Below are positions 23,029 through 34,936 of a stretch of 64,000 bases of DNA, in pieces; position 1 is the stretch's first letter, and each line of letters starts with the position of its first letter. A program made the position numbers and the translations under genes. Where the stretch lies: NCBI GenBank assembly GCA_942159475.1, contig OW804095.1, forward strand, positions 91,215,740 to 91,279,739, in the 5' to 3' direction. This stretch comes from Sthenelais limicola. Lineage: Eukaryota; Annelida; Polychaeta; Phyllodocida; Sigalionidae. Under the pieces are notes generated by a model, which saw nothing but the letters and a program-made list of their open reading frames with translations, ran no database searches and was not told the DNA's origin.

Positions 23029-23914
23029 TATATGGTTGATTCTCACGAAATAGGTACACAAGTGTATTTTTGCAACATGTTCTAATAATCCTGAAGTTTT
23101 GCATGTGTCAAGGTAACACACTGGACAATCCAAATCTGACATTTCAGCCACTAACTATGAATACCCAGACGTGCAGAGAAGTTTGAAATTATATAATGAG
23201 GGTCTGCATGATGATACAAAACACATCAGAATATTTATCTTTTTTCCACTGTAAAGTTCTTTGATATGTAAATCTACATCTTTCTATGAGGAAGACCAAC
23301 TTAGGTAATCTGACTAATATGAAAAAGCTGATCCATGGCATTAATTTCTTATATTTTCCACCCATGAAAAGAAATAAGTACACATTATATTACAAAGGAA
23401 AATGGCATCATCTTCTGTCACTTTGTATGTGTTGTCTAGAACAGCTATAGAGAATGTTGTTATCCCTTGATTGTGAAGCCTATATAGTATTTCATTCAAA
23501 ATCACAAGTCACATGTCCCCCATGCAAACACTTCTTGAGTTATGACCCTTCAAAAATGTGTTTTGTATCATCACTTATAAATCACACTTGGCCAATAAAG
23601 CCAAGAACTATTTTTCCCTTCATGTACATATTTGGACTAACTTGGAATATCAATTTCTCTTTATTCTTCAATCCCAATGGCCTCCTCACACAATGACCAT
23701 CATTTTGATGCTAAACGGCCATTTTCTTACAATTCATCATATGTTGACTTTCATTTATTTAACTACAATGTAAATCTAATGGAAAAAAATCTAAACTGGT
23801 TTGACAATTGTTTTTCCCCATTCAATTAGAATGCTATGCTATAGGTAAATGTAATTCATTCAATCAAATGCAAATTAATAACTTCCTTTGTCCAGTGGAT
23901 CAAACCAACTATTG

Positions 23915-24665
23915 TTTTGTATCATCACTGTGTTTTGTATCATCACTGTATAGGCCATTTGGGCACAGCCTGGCCCCTCTGAGTTGGCCATACATGGTCT
24001 GATTCTTTTGTTCTTAACCTATGTCCAGCTCTAGTGGTCCTTGCCCCCTCCAGAAGGCTCTACATCCACTAAGTCTGTCATTTGTGCCTATGCCCATTGG
24101 ACCCCAGGCTTTTTCATGCAATGCAAGTTGAGATTGATTGCAGGAGGTTCAAAACAAGTGGGTGGTAATTACTCATTTTATGATTTTCTTCACCCCAATA
24201 CACCCCTGAGAAAGAAATAATATCAAAATAACAAAGGCCCACATTCTCTAGGGGTGTGGTGATTGAAATATCTAAGAGTTTTGTATCATCACTGTGTTTT
24301 GTATCATCACTGTATAGGCCATTTGGGCACAGCCTGGCCCCTCTAAGTTGGCCATACATGGTCTAATTCTTGTGTTCTTAACATATTTCCAGCTCTAGTG
24401 GTCCTTGCCCTCTCCAGAAGGTTCTGTATTATCTAAGTCTGTCATTTGTGCTTATGCCCAATGGACCCCAGCTATATTGTTTTCATGCAAATCAAGTTGA
24501 GATTAATTACAGGTGATTCAAAAAGTGGGTGGTACTTTTCCACTTGACCTTTTCCACCACTCTATGCCCCTATGACAAATCTAACATCAAAAGAAGAAAG
24601 TCCTACACTTCCCAGGGGTGGGGAGATTGAAATATCTGTGTGTTTTGTATCATCACTGTGTTTTG
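23915..24665. repeat. Tandem repeat of about 365 bp inside element C
   Basis: The unit beginning TGTATAGGCCATTTGGGCAC at about 23947 recurs at about 24312, and its end is seen again at about 24650. Each unit begins and ends with the TTTTGTATCATCAC pair. Confidence 0.8.
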
Positions 24666-25059
24666 TATCATCACTGTGTTTGCATCATTACTGAATTTCT
24701 TGATAATAAATGAGAAACCTGATGACATACTTCACATTTTAGCTGTCAAAGGACCTTTATCTTCCCCTTTATTGAACATTTTGCTTTCCTTTTTCATCAA
24801 TCAAAGAAAAAACAATGATTTAGCAAAATTCTTTCACTATTAAAACAATTTATACACTAAATATCACCTCCATCTCCTTGGATATCAGAAATTTTATTTC
24901 AACCTTGCTCTTCCTTCCTTTCCTTTTGGAGGGTAAGTGATATAAAGAGAGACAGTAGATGGCATCCACATCTGATCCCTCCTTAACCTATTTCCATATT
25001 CTGAGTTTTTGCGAGGTGAGTTTGGGATATTTTCTAAATCTAAAATTGGATCCTCAACT

Positions 25060-25437
25060 AGCACCCAGAGCAATGGGGCCAACCATAACAGTACATCTAT
25101 TGGGGTTAACCTTGATGGGGTTACTGGCATCCATTTGGTCCTTAGCTTGGGTATTGGGGTTAACCTTGACAGGAGCACTGACATCCATTGGTTCCTAGAC
25201 TCAAGCGATGGGGTTAATCTTGACAGGAGTACTGGCATCCATTTGTTCCTTGGCTCAAGCGATGGGGTTGACCTTGACAGGAGTACTAGTACTATACTGA
25301 CACCCATTGGTTCCTTAACTGAATCGATGGGGTTAACCTTGACAGGAGTCATCCATTTGTTCCTTGAGTCAAGTGATGGGGTTAATCTTGACAGGACTAC
25401 TGACATCCATTGGTTCCTTGACTGGAGTGATGGGCAA
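25060..25437. repeat. 54-bp minisatellite, about six units
   Basis: Units begin GATGGGGTTAATCTTGACAG and contain a CATCCATTTGTTCC block. As 54 is a multiple of three, a repetitive 18-residue peptide appears in several frames; I do not consider it a gene. Confidence 0.85.
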
Positions 25438-26974
25438 TAGGGTGTGTAGACTGGACAGGCACAGACAAAATGCCCATCATTGTAGGGTAATAGCTCTCGG
25501 TTATTTGTGTATTTGTGAATATTTGTTCAGGCTGGCTGACAGACTGTGCATAATCCTGAGTTGAAGCCAAGCAATTACCCACCAAAAATTAATAGTATAG
25601 TATATATATTACTGTATATTTACAGGCTGTATCTGCAAAGATATATAGTTTTGTTGCATGATTTATATTTTTTTCTTAATTAAAAAAAATATATTTTTTC
25701 ACTTTTACTTAAATAAGATAATTTGGAATATAGGTTTCTGACATCATTCATTTTTTTACATTTTATGATTATCAAGGTTCTCTAGTTTCCAAAAATGTAT
25801 AGTTTTACTGATTGCCAAAACATTCCACTAAAATTACATAGTGAACTTTACTACTTCATGTTTGTCACATTCTTGTCACCTCCTTGCTGCTAATGCATTT
25901 CTGGCACACATGTCTGTTATGTATATTCTATTTGACTATCAAGGTTGACCCATGTGATGATATTACATACTTAGAGTGACACAGAGTTAGTGATTAAAGA
26001 TATAAGAGTGATGATACAAAACACATAGTGATGATACAAAACACATAGTGATGATACAAAACACATAGTGATGATACAAAATCACATGAAAACAGCAAAG
26101 TTTACAAACTTTCAGACTTGAAACTGAATATGGGGTATAACACAAGCAACATGAAAGGAAATCTATGATATTGAAGACTATAGTTTCCAAGAAATCAAAA
26201 AGTTAAACATAAAAATAAAAGTCTTGGATTTTGTAGCATTGGATTTTGTAGAGAAGATGATCAAAAAGAATAATTCTCAGATTTAAGGCAGGAAAAAGTG
26301 TCTGTTAGCTCAGGAGGTGGATAGTATTGATGTTTAGGTTCCAAAGAGTGACACAGGAGGGCTCTCCTGCTTTCATTTTGGCCCAAACATAAATGCGTTT
26401 TGTATCATCATGCTAACATTTTTTAACAGTCCTGAGATTGCAAAGGGATATTGGGCATGTTTATGATTGGATTTAAATGAAACTCTGGGTTATAATGGTT
26501 AACATAGCAAGGCATTCATATACCAAATATCTCCCACTAATGTTAATATGGAAAAAAACTACAGGGGAAAACATGGCTTTTGTATCATCACGTTTTTTGT
26601 TTCTGTACCCCCTACTTAGGTCATATGAATGTGACTTATTTTCCTAATGATTGGTTGTAGTATGAATTTTGAGGTTGAGACATATATATAACAGACTAAG
26701 GTTATTGATAATATAGAGACTTGATGTCATATATGTATATCTTGGTATTCAGAGGCATTAATAAGCAACGTGTTTTGTATCATCACGTTTTTTTATATTG
26801 TCAATATCATAAAAAGTTTTAATGCTGAGTGATTAAGATTTTAGATACTTAATCGGCACAAGACCCCTCATATATGTACAAAGTTTCATAAGCCTAGTCA
26901 TCGAAATGACGATTTTATTAGGATAATTGAGAAATGACCATTTGTGTACCGATTTCGTGAGAATCGACCATATA

Positions 26975-27391
26975 CGTGTTGAGGTGGGCGTGTCTGGCAC
27001 ATAAACCATATGATCAATGTATCAAATATCTTCACCGCGCTTCAGCATGGCTTTCAACACTTGGATCTGACCATACCAAAGATCACTTTGATTAAGTTAG
27101 CATGATCCATGTTTTTAACTGGGTCCCCTTATCAATATTCTGAACATAATACTCAGGGCGTAAGATATTACCTAGAGTCTTAGCTTTCAATGCCAGGTCC
27201 CGAGCAGCAGTAATTTGTGACAGTGCGTCGGTGAATAGGGCTGTCAGAAGATCGTTGGTGGTGACCAATGGCATGTCCCCACCACCTGATAACATAGAAG
27301 GAATTTGAAAACCAGCGGAAGATATAATTTTCGAATCGGTGATGACCACTTTGCTATATAAGATCGTAATAGCATCCATCATCTTGGACAT
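26975..27391 (-). pseudogene. Gag-like gene, N-terminal part (other side of element C)
   Basis: The minus-strand frame at 27092-27391 reads ...LLTALFTDALSQITAARDLA and ILRPEYYVQNIDKGTQLK. After a break, YIDHMVYVPDTPTST is encoded just before element C. The same order (ILRPEYYCQYIAKG, then YIEHM, then SALVSYDR) is found in the gag gene at 61 kb. So this is one gene cut by element C, whose C-terminal part is at 22793-23028. Stops and shifts show it is dead. Confidence 0.6.
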
Positions 27392-28559
27392 ATTGGTTCC
27401 TGCCTTTTCATGAACGCATCCAAGTGTTCCGCAACGGCGACAGAATCACTCCCAGGCTCAACGTATTCACCAAGTATTCACCAATGTATGTCCAAGTCGG
27501 CCTTGTCTATCTCCTCCAAATGATGTCTATATTCTAGTGGATTAATGCCATAATCTACTTTGATTGTTTGACCTCATTATATGGCGTTTAAGGCTATCAT
27601 GTGTAGGTGGTAGTCTGGCCTGTGATGAATTTGGATTCATGTACTTTGCCTTCTCTGGGCTTTCTTCATCATTTACAATATAAACTCACAATGAGATTCT
27701 CTCAACAAGCTCATCTTTGCCAAGCTTTGTTGTAGCCTCCAACCACTGCTTTGATATTCGAGTCCTAATTCTCTACAATGTCAACCCTACTTTGGATGAG
27801 TTTATCATTTGCTGGCAATTTGGAGTGGTCTTAGGCTATGATTTTGTATAAATATGTATTGTTTTTCTCATTTTCAATGGCAGTGCCAACCACCGACACT
27901 ACTCTCCCTCCCTTAGACCTTGAAATACATTATTCTTTTGTGTCTAATAGGCCTACACTGTCCAGTCTCACACCCTGTGTGAGCATGCATGAACAAACGG
28001 GGCTATATATAGCAGGCCCAAATATAGCTTGGCTGTGTGCAGGAATATGGCAATGTTCAAAAGTTCCATATATATATTTCTAATGCCTAAACCTGACTCT
28101 AGCATCATTTGTGTGCATTAATGATGCATAAATTCCTGATGAAATTAGGAGGAGAATTTCTGTAGATGCTATTAAGGTAGATTCCTTTCCTGATTTCTAT
28201 ACCTTATTTATATTTGATGTTGAAAAATGGGCAATAAATGGTGTTTCTCTCTCTATTGCATTCATCAATGCATCAGGTTTGATGTATGAGGAAGCCTGTC
28301 AACTTTTTCACAGAAAAATTGGTCATATCTCATCCTGCATAAACAGAGGATGTAAATTCCAAACTCTGTAGAAACTCCAATGAAAGTAGCCAGCAACTTT
28401 GCGCCATGTTGCATACTTCTTAGCTATGGAACCAGAAGTATAAGTGCCAAAAGCACTGTGTCAGAGATACTTTTTTGTTACCTCTCATGTATACCTGATA
28501 ACACCTGATCTTGGAATGCTGCTATTACTTAAATAACCCCAGAGATATGGAGACTTTAA
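27392..28559. other. No gene seen (interior of element B)
   Basis: Possible degraded upstream part of the gag-like gene to about 27560. Beyond that is AT-rich sequence without recognised features. Confidence 0.5.
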
Positions 28560-30670
28560 TGTCATCTCAGCGAGAATTTAGTGAGTGGTCATCCTTTGAT
28601 CTTTGTCCCTATTCTAAGGGAACAGTACATGCTCGGAATACTAAATTCTCATGGCATTTTGCTATGACAGCACCAATAAAAAGAACCTCATTGTCTGTTC
28701 TTACCCCTTAATTACCAGCACCAGAGTAGAACTATGGGGAAGGACGGTTGCAAACCTGCCAATATCAACATCCATGACCATGAGTGCTACAGAAGACCTG
28801 CCACCTGGTGCTGACCAAGAGTGGGTTGAATGGAAATGCCTCAACAGACTAAGAACAGGAGTCGGCTGTTCCAAAGTGACCCTGAAGAAATGGGGATACC
28901 AGGAAGACAAGGAGGATGTGACCTATGCATGTGGTATGGAACCCCAGACGATGACCTGTGCATGTGGTATGGAACCCCAGACGATAAAACACCTCCTGGA
29001 ATGTCCCCTGCTTGAGCAGAAGTGCCAAGCCAAGGACCTGGCCTCTTTCAACCAGAGGGCCAGGGACTGTGTATGCCTATGGTCTAAACATGGTATATAT
29101 GAACTGTATGCAAATACAAGAAGAAGAAGAAGAAGAAGAAGTGCATGTGGTATGGAACCCCAGACAATGAAACACCTCCTGGAATGTCCCCTGCTTGAGC
29201 AGAAGTGCCAAGCCAAGGACCTGGCCTCTTTCAACCAGAGGGCCAGGGACTGTGTATATGCCTATGGTCTAAACATGGTATATATGAACTGTATGCAAAT
29301 ACGAGAAGAAGAAGAAGAAGAAGAAGAAGAAGAAGAAGAAGACCCCTTAATTTTGGATAATATAAAAGGTCACAATCAAGTAAGGACCTCGTACTTTATG
29401 CATATTTTCCTGATTTGACCTTCCATTTGGTGACCTTGACCTTGGCCTAGGTCAAATATCTTTTGCAGACAAGTGAAACTCAGGGAGAAATGTTATTGTG
29501 GAGAATTTTGATACAATTACGTGAATAACCAAAAGATATTAAGACTTGTATGTCATCTCAGCACCATTTTACTGACTGATCAACCTTTGACCTTTGACCC
29601 CATTCTCAAAGAAGGGTGCATGCTGGGAATATCAAATTTATTGGACATCATTTCCATGACATATGCAATAAAATTTGTTATAAAAGTCATATCTATCTCT
29701 TAAGTTTGGATTACAGTAAGGGTCATAAACAGGTAATGACCTCCTTTTATTCATATTTTCTCACATTTGACCTTCAATTAGATGACCTTGACCTTGCTTC
29801 AGGTCATACATTTTGAAATATATTAAGGACCTCTAAGAGAAGCATGGTTATGGAGAGTTTCAATGCAATTAGATGAATAACCTCAGAGATATGCAGATGT
29901 TTATGTCATTTCTGGAGGATTTAGTCAAAGGTCAATCATTGACCTTTGACCCTATTCTAAGGGAACAATGCATTCTGGGAATACTAATTTCAGAGAGGGA
30001 AATTGCGATGATATTTTCAATAAAAAGAATCTGATTGGACATTCGTACCTTTGTAATTGGAATGGAAGCAGGCGGCTGTAACCATGGTCATACTTTGTTT
30101 TCTAGCCAGATTTTGTGGTTTGACCTTGATTATGTGACCTTGACATTGGCCAAGGTCAAATATTTTTTGGCAAATGAATAATCTACATTAGAAGTATACA
30201 CATATGTAATATGAAAGGAATCATGAAGAAAGCTCAATAGTTTCACAGGGAAAAACTCATTTTTCAGGTGGTGGTTTGAGACTCATCTCCCTTGACCTTT
30301 GACCTTTTCCAGTAGAACAATGCATGCTGGGACAGTACAATTGAAAGATACTTGTTGCTATGACAGCTGCTCCATGGAGCATTAAAATTGTCCTGCTGCT
30401 AGCTCCTTGTATTCTGCTGGTGAAATTAATTGGAAGATGGTCATATATCCTAAATTTCTACTATTTTTTGCTGTTTTTGGCATTCCACTCAGTGACCTTG
30501 ACCTTGCCTTGACCTTGAGGTCAAATGCATGAAAACAGAATAAATGTGTCCTTAGAAGGTAACTATATACCAAAAAGAACAAAAATCGCTACATATTTCA
30601 CAAAGCTACAGTAAGAAAAGTCATTTTTCCCGTTATCCTTGTACTTTGGTTAACTTTGAGTTTTGACCCC
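28560..30670. repeat. Diverged tandem repeat of about 357 bp with TGACCTTTGACC half-sites
   Basis: Related blocks begin near 28560, 29556, 29912 and 30270. After subtracting the 628-bp LINE tail and its duplicated target site at 28.71-29.35 kb, the spacing is about 356-358 bp. Each unit holds a TTTGACCTTTGACC word followed by GGGAACAATGCATGCTGGGA-like sequence. In the other half is TGACCTTGACCTTG...AGGTCAAATA. The words match direct-repeat nuclear-receptor sites, but their use here is untested. Confidence 0.75.
28714..29341 (+). mobile_element. Non-LTR retrotransposon 3' end, dimer, with (GAA)n tails
   Basis: The frame encodes the C-terminus of a LINE reverse-transcriptase protein: EWVEWKCLNRLRTGVG, KVTLKKWGY, a cysteine-rich ACGMEPQTMKHLLECP block and FNQRARDC. 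A (AAG)n tail follows at about 29113-29140. A second, shorter copy starts immediately (ACGMEPQT...) and ends in another GAA tail. The whole is flanked by ACCCCTTAATT at 28703-28713 and 29342-29352, a target duplication. Inside the first copy, 32 bp including GCATGTGGTATGG are duplicated. The fragment is 5'-truncated and inactive. Confidence 0.8.
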
Positions 30671-31432
30671 TGATGAAAGGTCAAACAAACACTTTTTAGA
30701 ATGTAAGATCATCATAATTGGAATGTTTATTATCTCAGCTTTCAGTTAATGTCAAAAAACCTTTGTTTTACGACTTTTCACCAAAAACCCTTGTTTTCAG
30801 GACTATATATAGGAGTTCTGTCTGTACACAAAACAAGGAAATATTGACAAATACCTCATCAAAATTAATGAAGTGTAAATGAAAATACTGTTGTTGACAA
30901 TTCAATATGAACATATGGTTGCCATAGAGACTGACTTTAAGAACCTAATACTCAGATCAGTAAGAATAGTTTTGTCAGAAATGAAATATTCAGGCCAAAT
31001 TTGCCCTTAAATTTGTTTTTCCAGCAGTTCATTGCTATATAAAATATGATAAAAAATAGATATTTAATTGAGACTGATATAATGTTGAGTATCTTGTGCT
31101 TTTGTTTTGGTTGCCATGACTACGGATATAAAAAACATTCCAAGTTTTTTTTCTGGTATCATCAGTTAGATAATGTATAGCACCATTTTTCTACCAAAGG
31201 AAATTACATTATTTCTATTATTGGAGAAAATACAATGACAAATATTTTTTTAATTGAAAATCCTAATGGTTGCCATGGAAACGTAATTTAGGTTCCATAA
31301 ACCCACTTTTAGCAAAGAACTAACATCAGATTTGAAAAATTCAGAAAAAATCACTACAGATAACATTGCTTCAGAGCGGTTTACAAGAGTTGGTCACGAA
31401 ACCTAATTTTTAGCCCCTCAAGTGCCGGACTA
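30671..31432. repeat. Right arm of element B
   Basis: AT-rich sequence carrying three GGTTGCCATGG-type words (30917, 31109, 31268) and ending in the inverted TAGTCCGGCACTTG terminus. No gene. Confidence 0.65.
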
Positions 31433-34400
31433 CATACCTCAATCCAATATTTAATATCTAAAAATGAGAAAAACTGTTATTTTACCTTCCTTTTTGTTGG
31501 AAAAAGATAAAACCAATGAATCATAACGATGTTAACATAGAAAATGGCCTAGATGTGCATGATAATTAGGTTTTTTCTACCTTAGCTAGGTTTGAACTAT
31601 CTATGAAATATTATTTTGAGCTCATTAAGATCTCAATACTACTCCCCATGGCCTTCCACATTTTTCCAACTTTTTTTTACCTAATGTGTAACGTAAGTAT
31701 ATCCCCTTTAAAAAGGGTATTCATGAGTAACTATTTTTTAAGGACATATCTAAAAACTCCTATGATATCTAGTCCCATGTTATCTCTTTATCATAAAAAA
31801 AAATTGGATGCCTAACTTCAAAATTCTTTGTCCAGGAACAGTTTATCTTTTATAACCCAATTTTCCAACTTGTAGGATATACTTACGTCACAATCAACAA
31901 ATCAACTCTACAGAATAGGCATTAAAATATTAGATATTGAATTACCTATTTATTGGTCTCATTTTAACCTCTTATAATGAGAGGACATTCATTTTTTTCA
32001 TATATACTCAATGAGTACATTCTAAGGGCAAAAACAGTTCAAAATGCCTACTTGTGACGTAAGTATAGTCTCCTAAATTAATAGACAATACAGGTTCACA
32101 AGGTCTAGCAGATGGGTTTCAGTCCATATTTTGTACTTGGATGCAAACCTTGTGCACGCCTGTATCATGTGGACTGCATTAACTCAATATCATTTTAATA
32201 TCATAGCAGTATTTGTACAAATATGTGTTGTTTAGTTTGTGACGTAAGTATATCCCCTGCTGGCCATGAGATCTGACCCTTCTATCACACATAAATAGTT
32301 AAAATAATACATATAGGAGATAAGGGATATCATATGGTGTATTGGAATAACCCATTTGAAGTTATAATTGGAGAAATTAGGTTATTATAACCTAAAAATT
32401 ATAGTTTAGAACTCATGTGAAGTATTTTGTGACGTAAGTATAGCCATTTTTCGCCATTACAGCTGTCCCTTTTGCCATGCCTAAATATTTGAGAAAATGT
32501 TAACAACTGAATATGGTATATTGAATAGTATAAAGGGTGTGCTGTAAATAGTTTTTGTTTTGAAATGAAATAATTTTCCATGCCATTTCTGTTAATAAGG
32601 TTGAATTTTGTATCAGTTTTGATCTATGTCCACTTTAAAAAAGTGGCACATTGTAACCTAAGATGCTTTTTCAAATGGTTTTCTGCATAGAATCCCTTAT
32701 GATAACCATTTTTCATCTGCATGAATTATAAAAAGTGAAATTAGACCATTCTAATATAACGATTAATGTTTTCACCTCATGTGAAGTATTTTGTCTCTAG
32801 TGTGTGACGTAAGTATAGCCCTTGCTGGCCATGAGATCTGGCCCTTTTGTTGTGGGGAAAATGAGTAAATTGTCGCAAAATTGATATCTATCAGATCATG
32901 AGTACCCATGTTTAAAATGTTTTCATTATTGGGTGTTTGGCACTGCTATAGTAACATAGTTACATGTACCGCATTTGAAGACACTGTATCGAATATCTAT
33001 GCAGATCTTAGGTTATCTTAAGGAGGATATCTAACTAATTTCCTATAGTGATTGACCATCAAGAATTAGGGCTGACTTTTTATGTTTCCTGTCTTAAAGA
33101 ATATAGAAGTACTTATTAGATGTGTTATTGCTTACCATCATTGGACTCCTCTTGATAATTCGCAACACTAAGACGCAATAATGGACTCTGAGATACCATC
33201 ATATTTGAAAAGATGTATTATGACTCATTGCCTGTGACACATCACAGCAAATGTCCATAACTATTTCTATACCATATATAAGATCTTGTCTGTCAGTCTA
33301 TAAGTGGGTATACAATATTAAAAGAGGTATAGGGTGTGGCTATACTGTTTTTATTAAAAAATAGAATAATCATACATCCTTGGTAAAAACTTTGAATTTT
33401 GTTCGAATTTTGATGAGTTTCCAGGTTAAAAGGGGCTTCATTATGACAAATGATTATTTTTCATTCAGGTTTCTCAGCAGAACCCATGCTTCATCAGCTA
33501 GGTTGTTAATTTATTTGAGATTATTTGAAGTCAGATTAGGATATTATGATCTAGTGATGAATGTTTTCACTTCATGGGAAATATTGGCTTAATTATGTGA
33601 CGTAAGTATAGCCCTTGCTGGCCATGGGGTCTGACCCTTTTTTCATGTGCAAATAGTTGTGATAATAATTCCAAGTGGATATGGAACTTTGAATGGTGTA
33701 TAGGGTGTGCTCTATTGTTGTTATTTCAAGATAAAATAGTTAATTCACCTGATGTGAATATTTATTTTTTTCCTTGTGACGTAAGTATATATCCCTAATT
33801 GGCCATTGAATCGGATCCTTTTGTCATGTGTAAATAGTTGAGATAATTGTTTCAGCTCTATATGGGATGTTGAATGGTGTATGTTGGGCATATAAAGTGA
33901 AATTGGGTTATTGTACTCTAAAGATTATTGTTTCATCTTATGTAAAGTATTTTGGGCTTAGTTTGTGACGTAAGTATATCTCTACCTGGTCATGAGATGT
34001 GACCATGTTGGCATGCATAAATAGTTGAGACAATGGTTTCAAGTGGATATAAGATATTGAAAGGTGTATAGGGTATGGCCCACATTGTTTTTATTTCAAA
34101 ATATATAGAATATTAATCTGATTTGTGTTCGAAAGTTCGAATTTTGCCCAAATTTGATGAATTTTCAGTTTGAATAGGGCCTCACTGTGACCCTAGATGA
34201 TTTTTCAACAGGCGTTTTTTGTTGATATGTTACCTTTTGTCGTTGGGAATTAATTTCTAATATTACAAACATATCATTAGTCATTTCAAGCTCATGAACT
34301 TTGTCCAACTAATGTCTTACCGTTATTTTCATTATTGTGACGTAAGTATATCCCATTTAAAGCTATTTTTAAAAGCCCTCAGACAAATCTTACATGTTTG

Positions 34401-34903
34401 TGGTCAAGATGCAGAATACTGATTGTATAAAAAAATAATACAAACAAAAATACATAGAAATAACTAAATTGTCAGCTGTCTACTTAAAAAGGGGGATGAA
34501 TTGGAAAGAGAATTATTTTTAATATCAGAAAACACCCCCAAAACCAAGGAAAAACGATTAAAATCAATTGATGGCAACTTTCTACATATTGATAATCAGA
34601 TATTGTGACTATACATACTTATCATAACTGATAGAAAGATTCTCTGAACAAAATATGGTGCTCATCTGTCCCATCCTTAATGGAAATTCTCGAGTTTTCA
34701 AAAAATTCCAACAATGAAAGATATACTTACGTCACAGTAAGTGAGCAAAAATATTCAAAAGGCCCAAAAATACAGAATCCCCAACCCGATTTTGTTGGAA
34801 TAAAGTTTTCCTGAAAGCATACAACCCGTATATTACAGTCAAAGGGTCCAGGAGCCGCTTGAGACAGTTTCAAAATTTGCCCCTCTGCCATACCCTCATG
34901 TGG
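31433..34903. repeat. Right part of element A: GTGACGTAAGTATA array, about 190-bp period
   Basis: Eleven copies of GTGACGTAAGTATA or one-base variants are visible. Forward copies are near 31688, 32054, 32239, 32429, 32805, 33597, 33776, 33966 and 34336; inverted copies are near 31879 and 34727. Most spacings are close to 185-190 bp or twice that. Diverged flanking sequence (GCTGGCCATGAGATCTGACC; AAATAGTTGAGATAAT) shows an old tandem repeat. The word contains both a bZIP-type TGACGTAA and a splice-donor-like GTAAGT. No coding frame. Confidence 0.8.
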
Positions 34904-34936
34904 CAAAACAGCACACTTGAAAAAACTGACCCAAAT

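Larger units (their letters stand above)
23029..26974. mobile_element. Element C: 3.9-kb inverted-repeat element with TTTTGTATCATCAC motif
   Basis: The ends read TATATGGTYGATTCTCACG inward and match over about 36 bp with three mismatches (23029-23064; 26940-26974). A TA duplication is possible, since TATATGG is symmetrical at both joints. The insertion splits a gag-like gene. Its signature is about 15 copies of TTTTGTATCATCAC, forward at 23.56, 23.92-23.95, 24.28-24.31, 24.64-24.68, 26.40, 26.58 and 26.77 kb, and inverted at 23.21 and four in a row at 26.01-26.08 kb. No transposase is encoded. Confidence 0.8.
20697..31432. mobile_element. Element B: 10.7-kb inverted-repeat element inside A
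   Basis: The ends read TAGTCCGGCACTTG inward from both sides. Similarity between arms continues, at about two thirds identity by eye, for 200-300 bp (shared AACTCTTGTAAACCG-like and TTTGCTAAAAGTGGGTTTAT words). The flanks read ...GCAT and CATA..., allowing a 3-bp CAT duplication or a TA. The palindrome GTTTCCATGGCAACC recurs about five times in the left arm and, inverted, three times in the right arm. B contains a small MITE, a gag fragment split by element C, satellite-like repeats and a LINE 3' end. No transposase is encoded. Confidence 0.75.
20555..34932. mobile_element. Element A: 14.4-kb inverted-repeat element inside LINE ORF2
   Basis: The ends are perfect 29-bp inverted repeats beginning GGGTCAGTTTTTTCAAG (20555-20583 and 34904-34932), flanked by a 4-bp duplication AAAT (20551-20554 and 34933-34936). 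Removing the element and one AAAT restores ORF2 in frame, which proves a clean insertion. A's own sequence is about 142 bp at the left and 3.5 kb at the right; the rest is a nested element B. It encodes no transposase, so it was mobilised in trans. Its right part holds the GTGACGTAAGTATA array. The superfamily is unresolved. Confidence 0.9.

Noticed and set aside
24894..25440. Repetitive 18-residue proteins (NLDRST...) inside element C
   Set aside because: 54-bp minisatellite; open in both directions, no other support.
23200..26800. TTTTGTATCATCAC arrays as a CRISPR array
   Set aside because: Spacing is irregular, orientation is mixed, the words are too short and the genome is animal.
20555..34932. 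Element A as a Polinton/Maverick because of its 14-kb size
   Set aside because: No polymerase B, integrase, ATPase or capsid genes; 4-bp rather than 6-bp duplication; much of the length is nested insertions.
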